A DNA stretch of 64,000 nucleotides from assembly GCA_965204245.1 (NCBI GenBank), contig CBDBED010000007.1, forward strand, positions 1 to 64,000. The letters are read 5' to 3'. The notes under the pieces were generated by a model that made no database searches, had not been told where the DNA came from, and saw nothing but the letters and a program-made list of their open reading frames with translations. Shown one piece after another: positions 43,387-51,882 of the stretch (within the stretch, counting starts at the first letter, position 1; each line of letters starts with the position of its first letter). The position numbers and the translations under genes are program-made. This DNA is from JAAXIE01 sp965204245 (GTDB lineage: Bacteria > Chloroflexota > Dehalococcoidia > Lucifugimonadales > JAAXIE01).

Positions 43387-44535
43387 ATGCTATTCCTGAA
43401 CAACGACGACGTACGCTCGGTACTCACCATGGACATGGCGGTGGGGGCCATACGGCAGGCCTATCGGGAGATCGTGGATGGCGAGGGGGTTTGCCGGCCT
43501 CGGATGGATATACGCATGCCCACCAAGGACCCGAACAAGGTGTACCGATGGGCCAGCATGGAGGGCGGGTCGGCCAACACCGGGTATTTCGGCATCAGGT
43601 TCCACTCCAACGTGCTGCACCAAGCTGAGTACGAGGGTGTCCAGACCCATGAGATGGTGGCCGTGCGTCCGGGGATGGTCATGGGGATGGTGCTGCTGAT
43701 TGATACCAACAACGCCGAGCCTCTGGCCCTGATTAACGACGGGTTCCTGCAGCGGATGCGGGTCGGAGCCGACTCCGCCATCGGCGCGGAGTTGATGGCG
43801 CGGGAGGACGCGCAGGTGGTGGGCATTCTGGGCTCAGGCGGGATGGCGCGGTCGCATATACGGGCCTTCTGCGCGGTGCGTCCAATCAGGCGTATGCAGG
43901 TGTACAGCCCGACCCCGGCGAACCGCGAGCAGTTCGCCCGCGAGGTGGCCCAGGAATTCGAAATCGAGACGGTGGTCTGCGACAACCCTGCCGACGTATA
44001 CCGGGGTGCTGACATTTTCGCGGCCTGCACCGACGGGGGTTTTCAGGAGAATCCGGGCGAATACAAAAGCGCCCACTTGGGGAGGTACTTGGAGCCGGGG
44101 ACGCATATCACCAGCATCTGGGGCCGCTTGGACGACGATACTACCCAGAAGATTGACGTGGCGCTGGTGCTGGGCACTGCGCCGGCTCCTCAAGGCTACC
44201 CGGAACTCAAGGTGCATGACACTCTGTTCGCGTGGTCCGTGCCTCCTGATACGCCCAAGTTTGCGGAACACCATTATCACCAGAAATCGGCCAACTACAG
44301 CGTTAAGCAGGGGAACACATATCCCGTCGAGGAGAAGACGGTGTACATGGAGGAGTTGCTGTCCGGCCTGAAACAGGGGCGCACGGGGGCTGAGCAAATC
44401 ACCTTCTCCGACAGGGGCAACCTGCAGGGGGCGCAGTTCCACTCAGTGGCTGGCCGCGTGTATGAAGCGGCGCGGGCCAAGGGTCTGGGTCGGGAAATAC
44501 CGACGGAATGGTTCCTGCAAAGTGAGCGGGACTAG
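43387..44535 (+). CDS. Ornithine cyclodeaminase / mu-crystallin family protein
   Basis: This 382-residue protein starts at the ATG at 43387. MLFLNNDDVRSVLTMDMAVG and AIRQAYREIVDGEGVCRPRM are the family N-terminus. GYFGIRFHSNVL has the substrate-binding Arg region. The dinucleotide fold is VVGILGSGGMARSHIRAF. ADIFAACTDGGFQENPGEY and HLGRYLEPGTHITSIWGRLD follow. Members act as ornithine cyclodeaminases, ketimine reductases, or opine/alanine dehydrogenases. The insertion-rich C-terminus (HHYHQKSANYSVKQGNTYPV) makes this copy longer than the about 320-residue norm, and the substrate is not predictable. Confidence 0.88.
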   Translation: MLFLNNDDVRSVLTMDMAVGAIRQAYREIVDGEGVCRPRMDIRMPTKDPNKVYRWASMEGGSANTGYFGIRFHSNVLHQAEYEGVQTHEMVAVRPGMVMGMVLLIDTNNAEPLALINDGFLQRMRVGADSAIGAELMAREDAQVVGILGSGGMARSHIRAFCAVRPIRRMQVYSPTPANREQFAREVAQEFEIETVVCDNPADVYRGADIFAACTDGGFQENPGEYKSAHLGRYLEPGTHITSIWGRLDDDTTQKIDVALVLGTAPAPQGYPELKVHDTLFAWSVPPDTPKFAEHHYHQKSANYSVKQGNTYPVEEKTVYMEELLSGLKQGRTGAEQITFSDRGNLQGAQFHSVAGRVYEAARAKGLGREIPTEWFLQSERD

Positions 44536-44537
44536 AA

Positions 44538-44633
44538 ATGACGTTTGAAACCATTCTCATCGTGATACTGGGCGTTGGTCTAGGGTTTGCAATCACAACA
44601 CTATTCCGGCGATTTACCAAGCGGAGGGACTAG
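44538..44633 (+). CDS. 31-residue single-pass membrane miniprotein
   Basis: A short frame starts two bases after the stop of the preceding gene: MTFETILIVILGVGLGFAIT then TLFRRFTKRRD. It has one hydrophobic segment of about 18 residues flanked by acidic N- and basic C-terminal ends, the classic form of small membrane proteins with the C-terminus in the cytoplasm. Tight spacing suggests translational coupling. There is no ribosome binding site of its own. It is too short to support by homology. Confidence 0.4.
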   Translation: MTFETILIVILGVGLGFAITTLFRRFTKRRD

Positions 44634-44650
44634 GATTTCTGGGCGAACTG

Positions 44651-45277
44651 TTGTCGGTATTGGAGGCCATTGAGGTGGTTAACTTCAAGAGAGAGTTACG
44701 TCGAGCACTGAAACAGAGGCCCACCGAGGCTAAAGAAGTGCGCAAGGCCTTCAAGCAGGAAGGAAAACGGAGATTGGCCATTGGCTTGCTGATTGATAAT
44801 GGCCATTTGCTACCTGATTCAGAGCAAGAGTTCGTGAAGAGTCTGGCGAGTCAGTACCAACAAAAGGGCCATTTGTCCGACAAACAGTGGCCTTACGTGA
44901 TGGAGTTCGCCAGTCGTCTCCGAATAAAGTTGAATATCCCTACGAAAGCTAACACTCGAGGCGGCCCTTGTAAGATATATGCGATAGAACGGGAAAGTGA
45001 GATAAAGATCGGGATCAGTAAAGACCCGTCGAAGAGAATTCGTGGTCTGCAAACTGGAAACGCTTCTCGTCTGTCCCTAATATGGGAAGTGGACGTTACG
45101 AGCCGGGTCAAAGCCAAGAACATTGAGACACGCATCCACAGGGAATTTTCAGAATGGGCGTTGAACGGCGAGTGGTTTGAATCCACCATATCTAGTTCAG
45201 CTAGACATATGGCAGAAGCAATGGCATCAACTCGAGGAAACAAAGCCCGATGGCCGTTAGGAACAGGACCTGATTAG
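44651..45277 (+). CDS. GIY-YIG-like (T5orf172/MUG113-type) protein
   Basis: This 208-residue protein starts with TTG at 44651; the start is uncertain. The C-terminal half (about 105-180) shows CKIYAIERESEIKIGISKDP, SKRIRGLQTGNASRLSLIWE and IETRIHREFSEWALNGEWFE. That is the K-I-G-x-S-x-D-x-x-x-R-x-x-x-L-Q pattern and late E-x-x-x-H-x-x-F of the T5orf172/MUG113 branch of GIY-YIG nucleases, common in phages and mobile elements. The N-terminal half is helical and basic. Its GC content is visibly lower than its neighbours, suggesting recent transfer. Confidence 0.68.
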   Translation: MSVLEAIEVVNFKRELRRALKQRPTEAKEVRKAFKQEGKRRLAIGLLIDNGHLLPDSEQEFVKSLASQYQQKGHLSDKQWPYVMEFASRLRIKLNIPTKANTRGGPCKIYAIERESEIKIGISKDPSKRIRGLQTGNASRLSLIWEVDVTSRVKAKNIETRIHREFSEWALNGEWFESTISSSARHMAEAMASTRGNKARWPLGTGPD

Positions 45278-45313
45278 CAAGTCCATGATGCGCCTAGAAG
45301 GGAACGAGGAACG

Positions 45314-46081
45314 ATGAGCGCTGGACCCATGGAACGACTGGAGTGGAAGGCCAAAATCGGACTGATCGTGGTCAGCAGCTCCACCGTGGCGGAGACGCGA
45401 TACCCGCGCGTCACGCCGCCGGATGTGGGCTTCTTCACCAGCAGGATGATGCTCCGACCGGGCGGTGAGATCGAGGCACTGGTGGAGATGGAAGCCAGCT
45501 CCGGCCGCGCCGTGGAGGAACTGGCCAGTGCGCACGTGGACTCCATCGCCTACTGCTGCACGGTCAGTGGTGCCCTGCGCGGCCCGGAGAAGGATGCCGA
45601 GTTCTGCCGGGAGATGGAGGAGCAGTGGGGCGTTGCCACCACATCCACCATGCTGGCCTGCACGGAGGCACTGCACCACATGGGGATGAAGAAGGTGGTG
45701 GTGACGTCGCCCTATCCCGACAGTCATCATGTGGCGGAGCAGGCGTATCTGGAGGCATCAGGGATAACACCCCTGGTCATGAAAGGCATGGGCCTGCACG
45801 GAGGACAAGCCTACGGGGCGGTCACTCCGCAGGAGGTATACGACTTCTCACTTGCGGCATGGGGACCGTACGGGGATGAGGCGGATGGCCTATTCGTAAG
45901 CTGCATGAACTTGGACGCCATGCCTGCCATCGAGGCCTTGGAAGAGGCTACGGGCAAGCCAGTGGTGACCTCTCACTCAGCTACACTGTGGCGGGCGCTT
46001 TCGCTCGCTGGGTATGAGGAGCCGCTCGTGGGTTATGGGCTGCTGCTCGGGCAGCGTCGGGAAGTTGGCATCCACCCGTAA
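45314..46081 (+). CDS. Maleate cis-trans isomerase / arylmalonate decarboxylase-like protein
   Basis: This 255-residue member of the Asp/Glu racemase superfamily has AKIGLIVVSSSTVAETRYPR at the N-terminus, DSIAYCCTVSGALRG with the first catalytic Cys at about residue 83, then TSTMLACTEALHHMGMKKVV, VVTSPYPD and ADGLFVSCMNLDAMPAIEAL with the second Cys. Two such Cys favour maleate isomerase-type chemistry (maleate to fumarate); arylmalonate decarboxylases keep only one. Maleate can arise from gentisate-type pathways, but the link to the cupin at 11546 is only inference. The ATG at 45314 follows GAACGAGGAACG. Confidence 0.82.
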   Translation: MSAGPMERLEWKAKIGLIVVSSSTVAETRYPRVTPPDVGFFTSRMMLRPGGEIEALVEMEASSGRAVEELASAHVDSIAYCCTVSGALRGPEKDAEFCREMEEQWGVATTSTMLACTEALHHMGMKKVVVTSPYPDSHHVAEQAYLEASGITPLVMKGMGLHGGQAYGAVTPQEVYDFSLAAWGPYGDEADGLFVSCMNLDAMPAIEALEEATGKPVVTSHSATLWRALSLAGYEEPLVGYGLLLGQRREVGIHP

Positions 46082-46239
46082 CCACCTGTCATGTCACCAT
46101 GACATTTTCCCGTTGACGCCCGCCCCTTCCCATCCTTAACCTTAATACGCGAGCGCAGGCTAGGGCGTGACTCCACAGGGCCCCTAAGGGTAGCTCTGCC
46201 TTTCTTGTCGGCCCACGCGGGAAGATGCACAGAACACGC
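46082..46239. other. Intergenic DNA before the repeat array
   Basis: No gene, hairpin or promoter seen that I would defend. Confidence 0.3.
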
Positions 46240-46606
46240 AAATGCGGCCACCCTCGCAAAGCTGATTCAGATACGAAGATGAGACCAATGAGACCGCTTG
46301 CAGAGGCAAAAATTCGAGTCACAGCTACGGATGACGCCCCATTCCGGTTGCAAAATCGCGCCCGTGGCGTCCTGGTCCAGCTACAAAAAATGCCCTCGTG
46401 CGGCCACCTTGCCAAAGCTGGTTCAGATACGACGATGCGGCCATGAGACCACTCTCAGATACGAAAAAGTTGCTCTCAGATACGGAAGTGGCCGCATCCC
46501 TAGCTGGAGAGGCCCCATCCGTGGCCGGAGCCCATACCCAAGAAATGCGTCAATGCGGCCACTCCCGCAAAGCTGCCTCGGATACAATCATAAGACCACC
46601 AAGACC
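46240..46606 (+). repeat. Degenerate tandem array of core-plus-9-mer repeats, GAGACC variant
   Basis: Three imperfect copies of a unit of about 50 bp start at 46240, 46398 and 46551. Each reads ATGCGGCCACC..., CGCAAAGCTG..., CAGATACGA... and ends in one or two AGACC units. The first has the tandem 9-mer ATGAGACCA-ATGAGACCG straight after CAGATACGAAG. Further CAGCTACGG, CAGCTACAAA and CAGATACG cores lie between. The array reads towards the CoxM gene at 46723, the same relative orientation as the other three loci. Confidence 0.62.
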
Positions 46607-46722
46607 AGACCCGTTGGCACTTCACGACCCCTCGGCTATGATGGTGGCCTTAACCTTGTTCAGCACCAGTCGATGAGAAGTCCCAGTTGATGAGCCCAAG
46701 TTGACGAGAGAGAGGGGGAGCG
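46607..46722. other. Leader region of the CoxM gene
   Basis: About 115 bp between the repeat array and the TTG start at 46723, with GAGAGGGGGAG as ribosome binding site. A promoter is expected here, but none is obvious. Confidence 0.3.
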
Positions 46723-47595
46723 TTGCTACGTCCCTTTAGATTGCACGAACCGGAGACTGTCGCTGACGCGGTTGGCCTGCTCGGTCAGTATGGCGAGGAA
46801 GCCAGCGTTTATGCCGGGGGCACCGAGTTGCTTCTGGCCATGAAAGAAGGACTGCTGCGGTATAGGCACTTGGTCAACGTCAAGACCGTGCCGGGCTTGG
46901 CTGACCTGCGGTATGACGAGGCTGCAGGGGTGCTCCATATCGGGTCCGGAGTGACCCATCGTACGCTGGAGCGGTCAGCCATCCTGGCTGCTGATTTCCC
47001 CCTCATCGCGCAGACTGAGGCTGGGGTGGCCAACGTGCGGGTGCGCAACGTGGGCACCATCGGGGGCAACCTCTGCTTCGCCGAACCCCACTCCGACCCC
47101 GGAGCATTGTTCCTCCTTTATGACGCCACGGTCACCGCTCAGTCGGCTTCGGGGAATCGAACGATACCCCTTTCGGAGTTTGCTGTCGGTGCCTTTGAGA
47201 CCTCTCTGGAAGAGGGCGAGGTCCTGACCGAGATAACGGTGCCACGGCTTCCGGGAGGAATGACGGGGGCGTACCAGAAGTTTGGGTACCACGCCCGCCC
47301 CACGGTTGGCGTGGGCGTCGCCCTCCGGGTTGATGATCGACGGGGGGTTGTAGAAGCACGGGTCTCGGTTGGGTCTGCGGGTCCCAGGCCAGTGAGGGTA
47401 CCCCAAGCCGAGGAGATTATGACGGGCAAGACGGTAGCAGACGTGTCTTCCGCGGCCGTGTTGCGCCCAGCCGCGCGAGCCGCGGCCCAGGAAGCAGACC
47501 CCATCGACGACTTCCATGGCTCTGCGGAGTACAAGGAGCACTTGATTGGTGTGCTGCTGGCCCGCGCGGTGCGCACGGCCATAGGAGTGGCGTAG
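46723..47595 (+). CDS. FAD-binding medium subunit of a molybdenum hydroxylase (CoxM-like)
   Basis: This 290-residue subunit starts with TTG after GGGGGAG. RPFRLHEPETVADAVGLL, VYAGGTELLLAMKEGLLRYR, HLVNVKTVPGL and VRVRNVGTIGGNLCFAEPHS are the FAD-binding signatures (AGGT and TxGGN) of the CO/xanthine dehydrogenase family. The C-terminal domain has GAYQKFGYHARPTVGVGVAL. It transfers electrons from the [2Fe-2S] subunit to the acceptor. It is the first gene of a CoxM-CoxS-CoxL-CoxG operon and the only medium subunit in the window, so it may also serve the two orphan CoxL proteins. Confidence 0.92.
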   Translation: MLRPFRLHEPETVADAVGLLGQYGEEASVYAGGTELLLAMKEGLLRYRHLVNVKTVPGLADLRYDEAAGVLHIGSGVTHRTLERSAILAADFPLIAQTEAGVANVRVRNVGTIGGNLCFAEPHSDPGALFLLYDATVTAQSASGNRTIPLSEFAVGAFETSLEEGEVLTEITVPRLPGGMTGAYQKFGYHARPTVGVGVALRVDDRRGVVEARVSVGSAGPRPVRVPQAEEIMTGKTVADVSSAAVLRPAARAAAQEADPIDDFHGSAEYKEHLIGVLLARAVRTAIGVA

Positions 47596-47632
47596 GCCCG
47601 ACCTACTGCAAGACCGAAAAGGAGAAGGCATC

Positions 47633-48127
47633 TTGGAAGTCTCTTCGCAAAACCAAGCGGGGCCTACGATACCCATAACCATGACAGTAAACGGTCGCTC
47701 CACCTCCGTGGAGATAGAGCCTCATCTGACGCTGCTCGATTTCCTGCGCGACCGGCTCACCCTGAAAGGGGCCAAGAGGTCCTGCGACTTGCAGGTGTGT
47801 GGGGCCTGCACGGTGCTCCTGAACGGCCATGCCGTCAGCGCATGCACGCTTCTGGCATATGAAGCCCGGGATGCCGAGGTGGTGACCATCGAAGGGCTGG
47901 CCGACGGCGACCGGCTACACCCCTTGCAGCAGGCGTTCATCGACCATGCAGCATTCCAGTGCGGTTTCTGCACACCGGGCATGATTATGACGGCCAAGTC
48001 GCTTCTGGATGACAACAGCCGTCCCACCGAGGAACAGATCAAGTCCTATATGAACGGGAACATCTGCCGTTGCACAGGCTACAAGAAGATCGTGGAGGCC
48101 ATCGTGGCCGCCAGCGGTCAGGGTTAG
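47633..48127 (+). CDS. [2Fe-2S] small subunit of a molybdenum hydroxylase (CoxS-like)
   Basis: This 164-residue protein starts with TTG at 47633 after AAAAGGAG. The plant-type ferredoxin domain has SCDLQVCGACTVLLNG and a further Cys at AVSACTLL. The C-terminal helical domain holds the second cluster in FQCGFCTPGMIMTAK and NGNICRCTGYKKIVEA. All eight cysteines are present. The first 15 residues (EVSSQNQAGPTIPITM) are an extension beyond the usual start. It passes electrons from the Mo site to CoxM's FAD. Confidence 0.93.
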   Translation: MEVSSQNQAGPTIPITMTVNGRSTSVEIEPHLTLLDFLRDRLTLKGAKRSCDLQVCGACTVLLNGHAVSACTLLAYEARDAEVVTIEGLADGDRLHPLQQAFIDHAAFQCGFCTPGMIMTAKSLLDDNSRPTEEQIKSYMNGNICRCTGYKKIVEAIVAASGQG

Positions 48128-48135
48128 GGGGAAGC

Positions 48136-50394
48136 ATGGACGCTGTAGGTGTATCGGTACCTAGAATCGACGGCATGGACAAGGTCACGGGGCGTGCCAC
48201 CTATGTGGGCGACCTTGAAGTGGCTGGCATGTTGCACGGCAAGATACTGCGCAGCCCGCTGCCGCACGCAGTCATCGAGAGCATCGACACCAGCGAGGCT
48301 CTCAAGCTGCCCGGCGTGAAGGCGGTGCTGACCCGCGAGGACGTGCGGGACATGGACCCTTATTTCGGGGCCATGGTGCGAGACCGTCCCTTGGTGGCCA
48401 CGGAGAAGGTGCGCTATGAAGGCGAGCCGGTGGCTGCGGTGGCGGCCTCCGATGCACTTACGGCCGAGCGGGCTTTGGAGTTGATCCGGGTGGAATACAG
48501 CGCGTTGCCCGCAGTGGACAACGTGGTGGATGCGCTGGAGTCGAGCTCAGATTTCGTGCATGCCTCCAACATGTGCCACCGCGAGGATGCGATTTGGGGT
48601 GACGTGGATGAGGCGTTCTCCAGGGCTGACCGGATTTTCGAGGACATCTTCACCTTCCCCATGGTGTACCACTATGCCCTCGAACCTCACACCGTTATTG
48701 CCGACTACAACCCGCATAACGGGATCACAGTGTGGTCCACGGCGCAGCACCCGTTTCTGGTCAGGGAAGACCTGTCGCGCATGTTTGGGTTCCCGCTGCA
48801 CCAAGTCCGCATCATTGTGCCCTACTTGGGCGGAGGTTTTGGAAGCAAGTCCTATTCCAAGCTGGAGCCCCTGACCGTAGCGTTGAGCAAGGTCGCGGAT
48901 GCGCCGGTTCGAGTTGCCCTCTCGGTGGAGGATGCTTTCAAGACGATACGCCGCCACGGCGCGCGGTGCATTGTGAAGACGGGCGTGATGAACAACGGCC
49001 AATTCGTTGGCCGGGAGTGCATGATTTATCTCGATACCGGTGCCTATGCGGACAATGGGCCGATGGTGGCGGACAAGGCGGCGCAACGCATAATGGGGGC
49101 CTACAAATGGCCAAGCGCTAGGATAACCGCCCACGCCGTTTATACGAACACTGGGCCTGCAGGCTCGTTCCGTTCCATAGGAGGGCCCCAAGCAGCTTGG
49201 GCAGGGGAGTCCCAAGTGGACATCATCGCCCATGAACTGGGGATTGACCCGCTGGAGCTGCGCCTGATGAACATGCTGGAGCGCGGGGATGAGATCCGTC
49301 CCGGCGAGAGGCCACTGGACGGCGACCCACAACACGGGCTGCGGATGGCAGCCCAAGCAGTGGGCATTCCCTTGGACAGCCCGCCAGAGCCTATGGGCGG
49401 CCGAGGAACCATCAAGGTAGGCCGTGGCGTCGGGTGTAATCTATCGGGTGTGGGGGCGTCGCCGACTTCGACGGCAATCTGTCGCCTGCACGTGGATGGG
49501 AGCGCAACGATTTTTGCCGGGACTACTGAGATTGGGCAGGGATCCCGCGGAGCCTTCGCCCAGATTGTGGCACAGGAACTCCAGATTCCGGTAGAGCGGG
49601 TAGCCCCGCTCTTGTCTGACACTGGTATTGTGCCCTATGACCGTTCCACTGGCTCCAGCCGTTCCACGACACTGATGGGACTGGCGGTGCAGGGAGCGGC
49701 ACAGGAAGTCCGTGACCAACTCCTCGACTTGGCGGTGCTGCACTTCGACTGCCCCAAGTCAGAACTCAGTGTCAACGACGGACAGGTATGGCGCGGCTCG
49801 GAAGGGGTTACGTACGGGGAATTGATCCAAGAGGAGTTTGGTGCGCCTGCGGGCGAATTGATCGGTCGCGGCTATGTGACTCCCCGCAGGGACAATGCGC
49901 GTCTGGCTACGCCTCCCGCCTTCTGGGAAGTGGGTATAGCTGCCTCGCGCATTGAGGTGGATACGGAGACGGGCCAGATACGGATTCCGCATTATGTCTC
50001 TGTGGCAGACGTGGGTGTGGCCATCAACCCGCAGCAGTGTGAGGGACAAGATGAAGGCGCCTCCATGCAGGGCCTGGGGCACACCCTGTTCGAGGAGATG
50101 GTGTATGAGGATGGTCAGCTGCTGAACCCCAACATGATTGACTATCGTGTACCTGGCTTCGAGGATGTCCCGGAACAGCTTGATACGGTGCTTATCGAGA
50201 ACCATGATGGCCCAGGACCTTACGGGGCCAAGGGCTTGGGCGAGGGGGGCATCGTGTCTTGTGCCCCTTCGGTAGCCAACGCGCTGTATGAGGCCACAGG
50301 GGTGCGCATGAGGGACTTGCCGTTGACGCCGGAACGGGTGTGGCGCGCCCTGCGCGATGCCGGCGTCCCTGGGGCGGCCCCGGGCGAGGGCTAG
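48136..50394 (+). CDS. Molybdopterin-binding large subunit of a molybdenum hydroxylase (CoxL-like)
   Basis: This 752-residue subunit starts at the ATG at 48136 after AGGGGGAAG. VPRIDGMDKVTGRATYVGDL, YALEPHTVIADYNPHNG, VPYLGGGFGSKSYSKLEP (Mo-cofactor), NTGPAGSFRSIGGPQAAWAG at the active-site loop, GTTEIGQGSRGAFAQIVAQE, GPYGAKGLGEGGIVSCAPSV with the catalytic Glu. The loop differs from both form-I CODH and the two orphan CoxL proteins here (which read PTGPYRGAGG), so it belongs to another subfamily. With CoxM, CoxS and CoxG it makes a complete enzyme operon. The substrate is unknown; N-heterocycles or aldehydes are typical. Confidence 0.93.
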   Translation: MDAVGVSVPRIDGMDKVTGRATYVGDLEVAGMLHGKILRSPLPHAVIESIDTSEALKLPGVKAVLTREDVRDMDPYFGAMVRDRPLVATEKVRYEGEPVAAVAASDALTAERALELIRVEYSALPAVDNVVDALESSSDFVHASNMCHREDAIWGDVDEAFSRADRIFEDIFTFPMVYHYALEPHTVIADYNPHNGITVWSTAQHPFLVREDLSRMFGFPLHQVRIIVPYLGGGFGSKSYSKLEPLTVALSKVADAPVRVALSVEDAFKTIRRHGARCIVKTGVMNNGQFVGRECMIYLDTGAYADNGPMVADKAAQRIMGAYKWPSARITAHAVYTNTGPAGSFRSIGGPQAAWAGESQVDIIAHELGIDPLELRLMNMLERGDEIRPGERPLDGDPQHGLRMAAQAVGIPLDSPPEPMGGRGTIKVGRGVGCNLSGVGASPTSTAICRLHVDGSATIFAGTTEIGQGSRGAFAQIVAQELQIPVERVAPLLSDTGIVPYDRSTGSSRSTTLMGLAVQGAAQEVRDQLLDLAVLHFDCPKSELSVNDGQVWRGSEGVTYGELIQEEFGAPAGELIGRGYVTPRRDNARLATPPAFWEVGIAASRIEVDTETGQIRIPHYVSVADVGVAINPQQCEGQDEGASMQGLGHTLFEEMVYEDGQLLNPNMIDYRVPGFEDVPEQLDTVLIENHDGPGPYGAKGLGEGGIVSCAPSVANALYEATGVRMRDLPLTPERVWRALRDAGVPGAAPGEG

Positions 50395-50437
50395 GGACAC
50401 CGCCTAGGAACGACCGTGCGTCATCAAGGAGGACCAG

Positions 50438-50893
50438 ATGAAAATCTCCGATAGCTTGGAAGTGGACCATCCGATACAGCAGGTGTGGGACTTGCTACAG
50501 CAACCCCAGTTCTTCCTGTCGGCGATGCCCGGCGTGCAGTCGTGGGAGGCAGTGAGCGAGACCACCTTCGATACTCTGGTTGTGCAGCGGGTTGGCCCGT
50601 TCAGAGTCCAATTCCAAGTGCAGATGACGCTGGATGAAGTCGATCCTCCGCGACGGCTGGTGGCATCTGGACAGGGCAAGGAATCTTCGGGGAGCATGCT
50701 CAGCATTCCATCGGCGGTGCTGGAGTTGGAGGAGTTGGGTGAGGACAAGACCAGATTGTCCTTCGAAATTGACTTTAGCTTGACAGGTAAGCTGGGTTCT
50801 CTGGGGTCAATGATGATCCGGCGCAAAGCATCGGAGATGTCGAGGGACTTCGCCAAGAATCTGGAGGCGGCGGCTAGAGGCGCAGCTAGCTAA
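50438..50893 (+). CDS. CoxG-like SRPBCC-fold protein
   Basis: This 151-residue START/SRPBCC-domain protein starts at 50438 after AGGAGG. MKISDSLEVDHPIQQVWDLL, QQPQFFLSAMPGVQSWE, FEIDFSLTGKLGSLGSMMIR and MSRDFAKNLEAAARG are typical of CoxG, the protein encoded with CO dehydrogenase subunits that helps membrane attachment of the enzyme or delivery of electrons to quinones. It closes the operon, 43 bp after the CoxL gene. Confidence 0.88.
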   Translation: MKISDSLEVDHPIQQVWDLLQQPQFFLSAMPGVQSWEAVSETTFDTLVVQRVGPFRVQFQVQMTLDEVDPPRRLVASGQGKESSGSMLSIPSAVLELEELGEDKTRLSFEIDFSLTGKLGSLGSMMIRRKASEMSRDFAKNLEAAARGAAS

Positions 50894-51082
50894 CGGGAAC
50901 GACACTCAGTCTGAAGACGCCTTCATTGAGAGCGCGTCTTAAGTAGAGGCCTGTTGCGAACAAGGTACCCTTATGTCTAGCGAGCAGTTGTCCCCGGACG
51001 GCGGACTGTTAGTGAGCGCAAACAGGTAGACGACAGTGCCGCATACATCAAGTTCAGGCTAGTACCCGGTGAAAGGAGCCTA

Positions 51083-51874
51083 TTGGTACCAAGAGAGTTA
51101 GATGTCGCGGGCAAGACGGTGGTGGTGACAGGGGCCGCCCGCGGAATAGGGAAGGGCATTGTGAGGGTGCTGGCGGAGAGCGGAGCCAAGGTGCTGGCGA
51201 CATCCCTGACCGACCGTTACTTGGAGCCCCTGCGACAGGAGATGGAAGCAGCGGGATATCCGATTGAGATTCTGACGGCAGATGCTACCAAGTCGGAAGA
51301 TATGGACCGGACGGTGCAGCATGCCATTGACCTCTGGGGGCACGTTGATGTGTTTATCAACAACGTGGGTGATGCCATCAGTAAGCCAATGGTGCCATTG
51401 CCCGGCGTTGAAGGCACCACACCAGTGTCGGATGACGAGTGGCGCTTCGTAGTTGACGTTAACCTTACCCAAGCCTTTCTGGGTTGCCGTGCCGTAGGAC
51501 CCCACATGTTGGCGCGAGGCAAGGGCAAGGTAATCAACATCACGTCGTTTGCCGAGAGCAAGCCGGGGGCCAATCGCACAGGCTATGCCGCAGGGAAGGC
51601 AGGCCTTGGACAACTGGCCAAGTCGCTGGCCCTTGAGTGGGCGCCTTATGGCGTCACGGTGAACAACATTGCGCCGGGACAGTTCCCCGACCCCGACAAT
51701 CTCTCTCCGGAAGACCTGCATCGTTTTCAAGAACGCGCTGCGGCTGGTGTGCCCCTAGGCAGGGCGGGCGAACTGCGGGAGGTGGGCTTGATGGCCCTAT
51801 ACATGTCCTCCGAGGCGTCGGACTATATGACCGGGACGACGGTATATGTGGATGGGGGACTGACTATTTCATAG
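51083..51874 (+). CDS. Short-chain dehydrogenase/reductase
   Basis: This 263-residue classical SDR starts with TTG at 51083 after AAAGGAG. The cofactor motif is VVVTGAARGIGKGIV; VFINNVGDAISK replaces the common NNAG; the catalytic Ser is in VINITSFAES and Tyr/Lys in RTGYAAGKAGLGQLAKSLA. The terminal SDYMTGTTVYVDGGLTIS is typical of the FabG-like group. NAD(P) oxidation of an alcohol or reduction of a ketone is implied; the substrate is unknown. The upstream gap (50894-51082) shows no other gene. Confidence 0.92.
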   Translation: MVPRELDVAGKTVVVTGAARGIGKGIVRVLAESGAKVLATSLTDRYLEPLRQEMEAAGYPIEILTADATKSEDMDRTVQHAIDLWGHVDVFINNVGDAISKPMVPLPGVEGTTPVSDDEWRFVVDVNLTQAFLGCRAVGPHMLARGKGKVINITSFAESKPGANRTGYAAGKAGLGQLAKSLALEWAPYGVTVNNIAPGQFPDPDNLSPEDLHRFQERAAAGVPLGRAGELREVGLMALYMSSEASDYMTGTTVYVDGGLTIS

Positions 51875-51882
51875 ACAGGAAC

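Noticed and set aside
50915..50945. Weak hairpin AAGACGC...GCGTCTT after the CoxG gene
   Set aside because: Only 7 bp with a long loop and no T tract; not convincing as a terminator.
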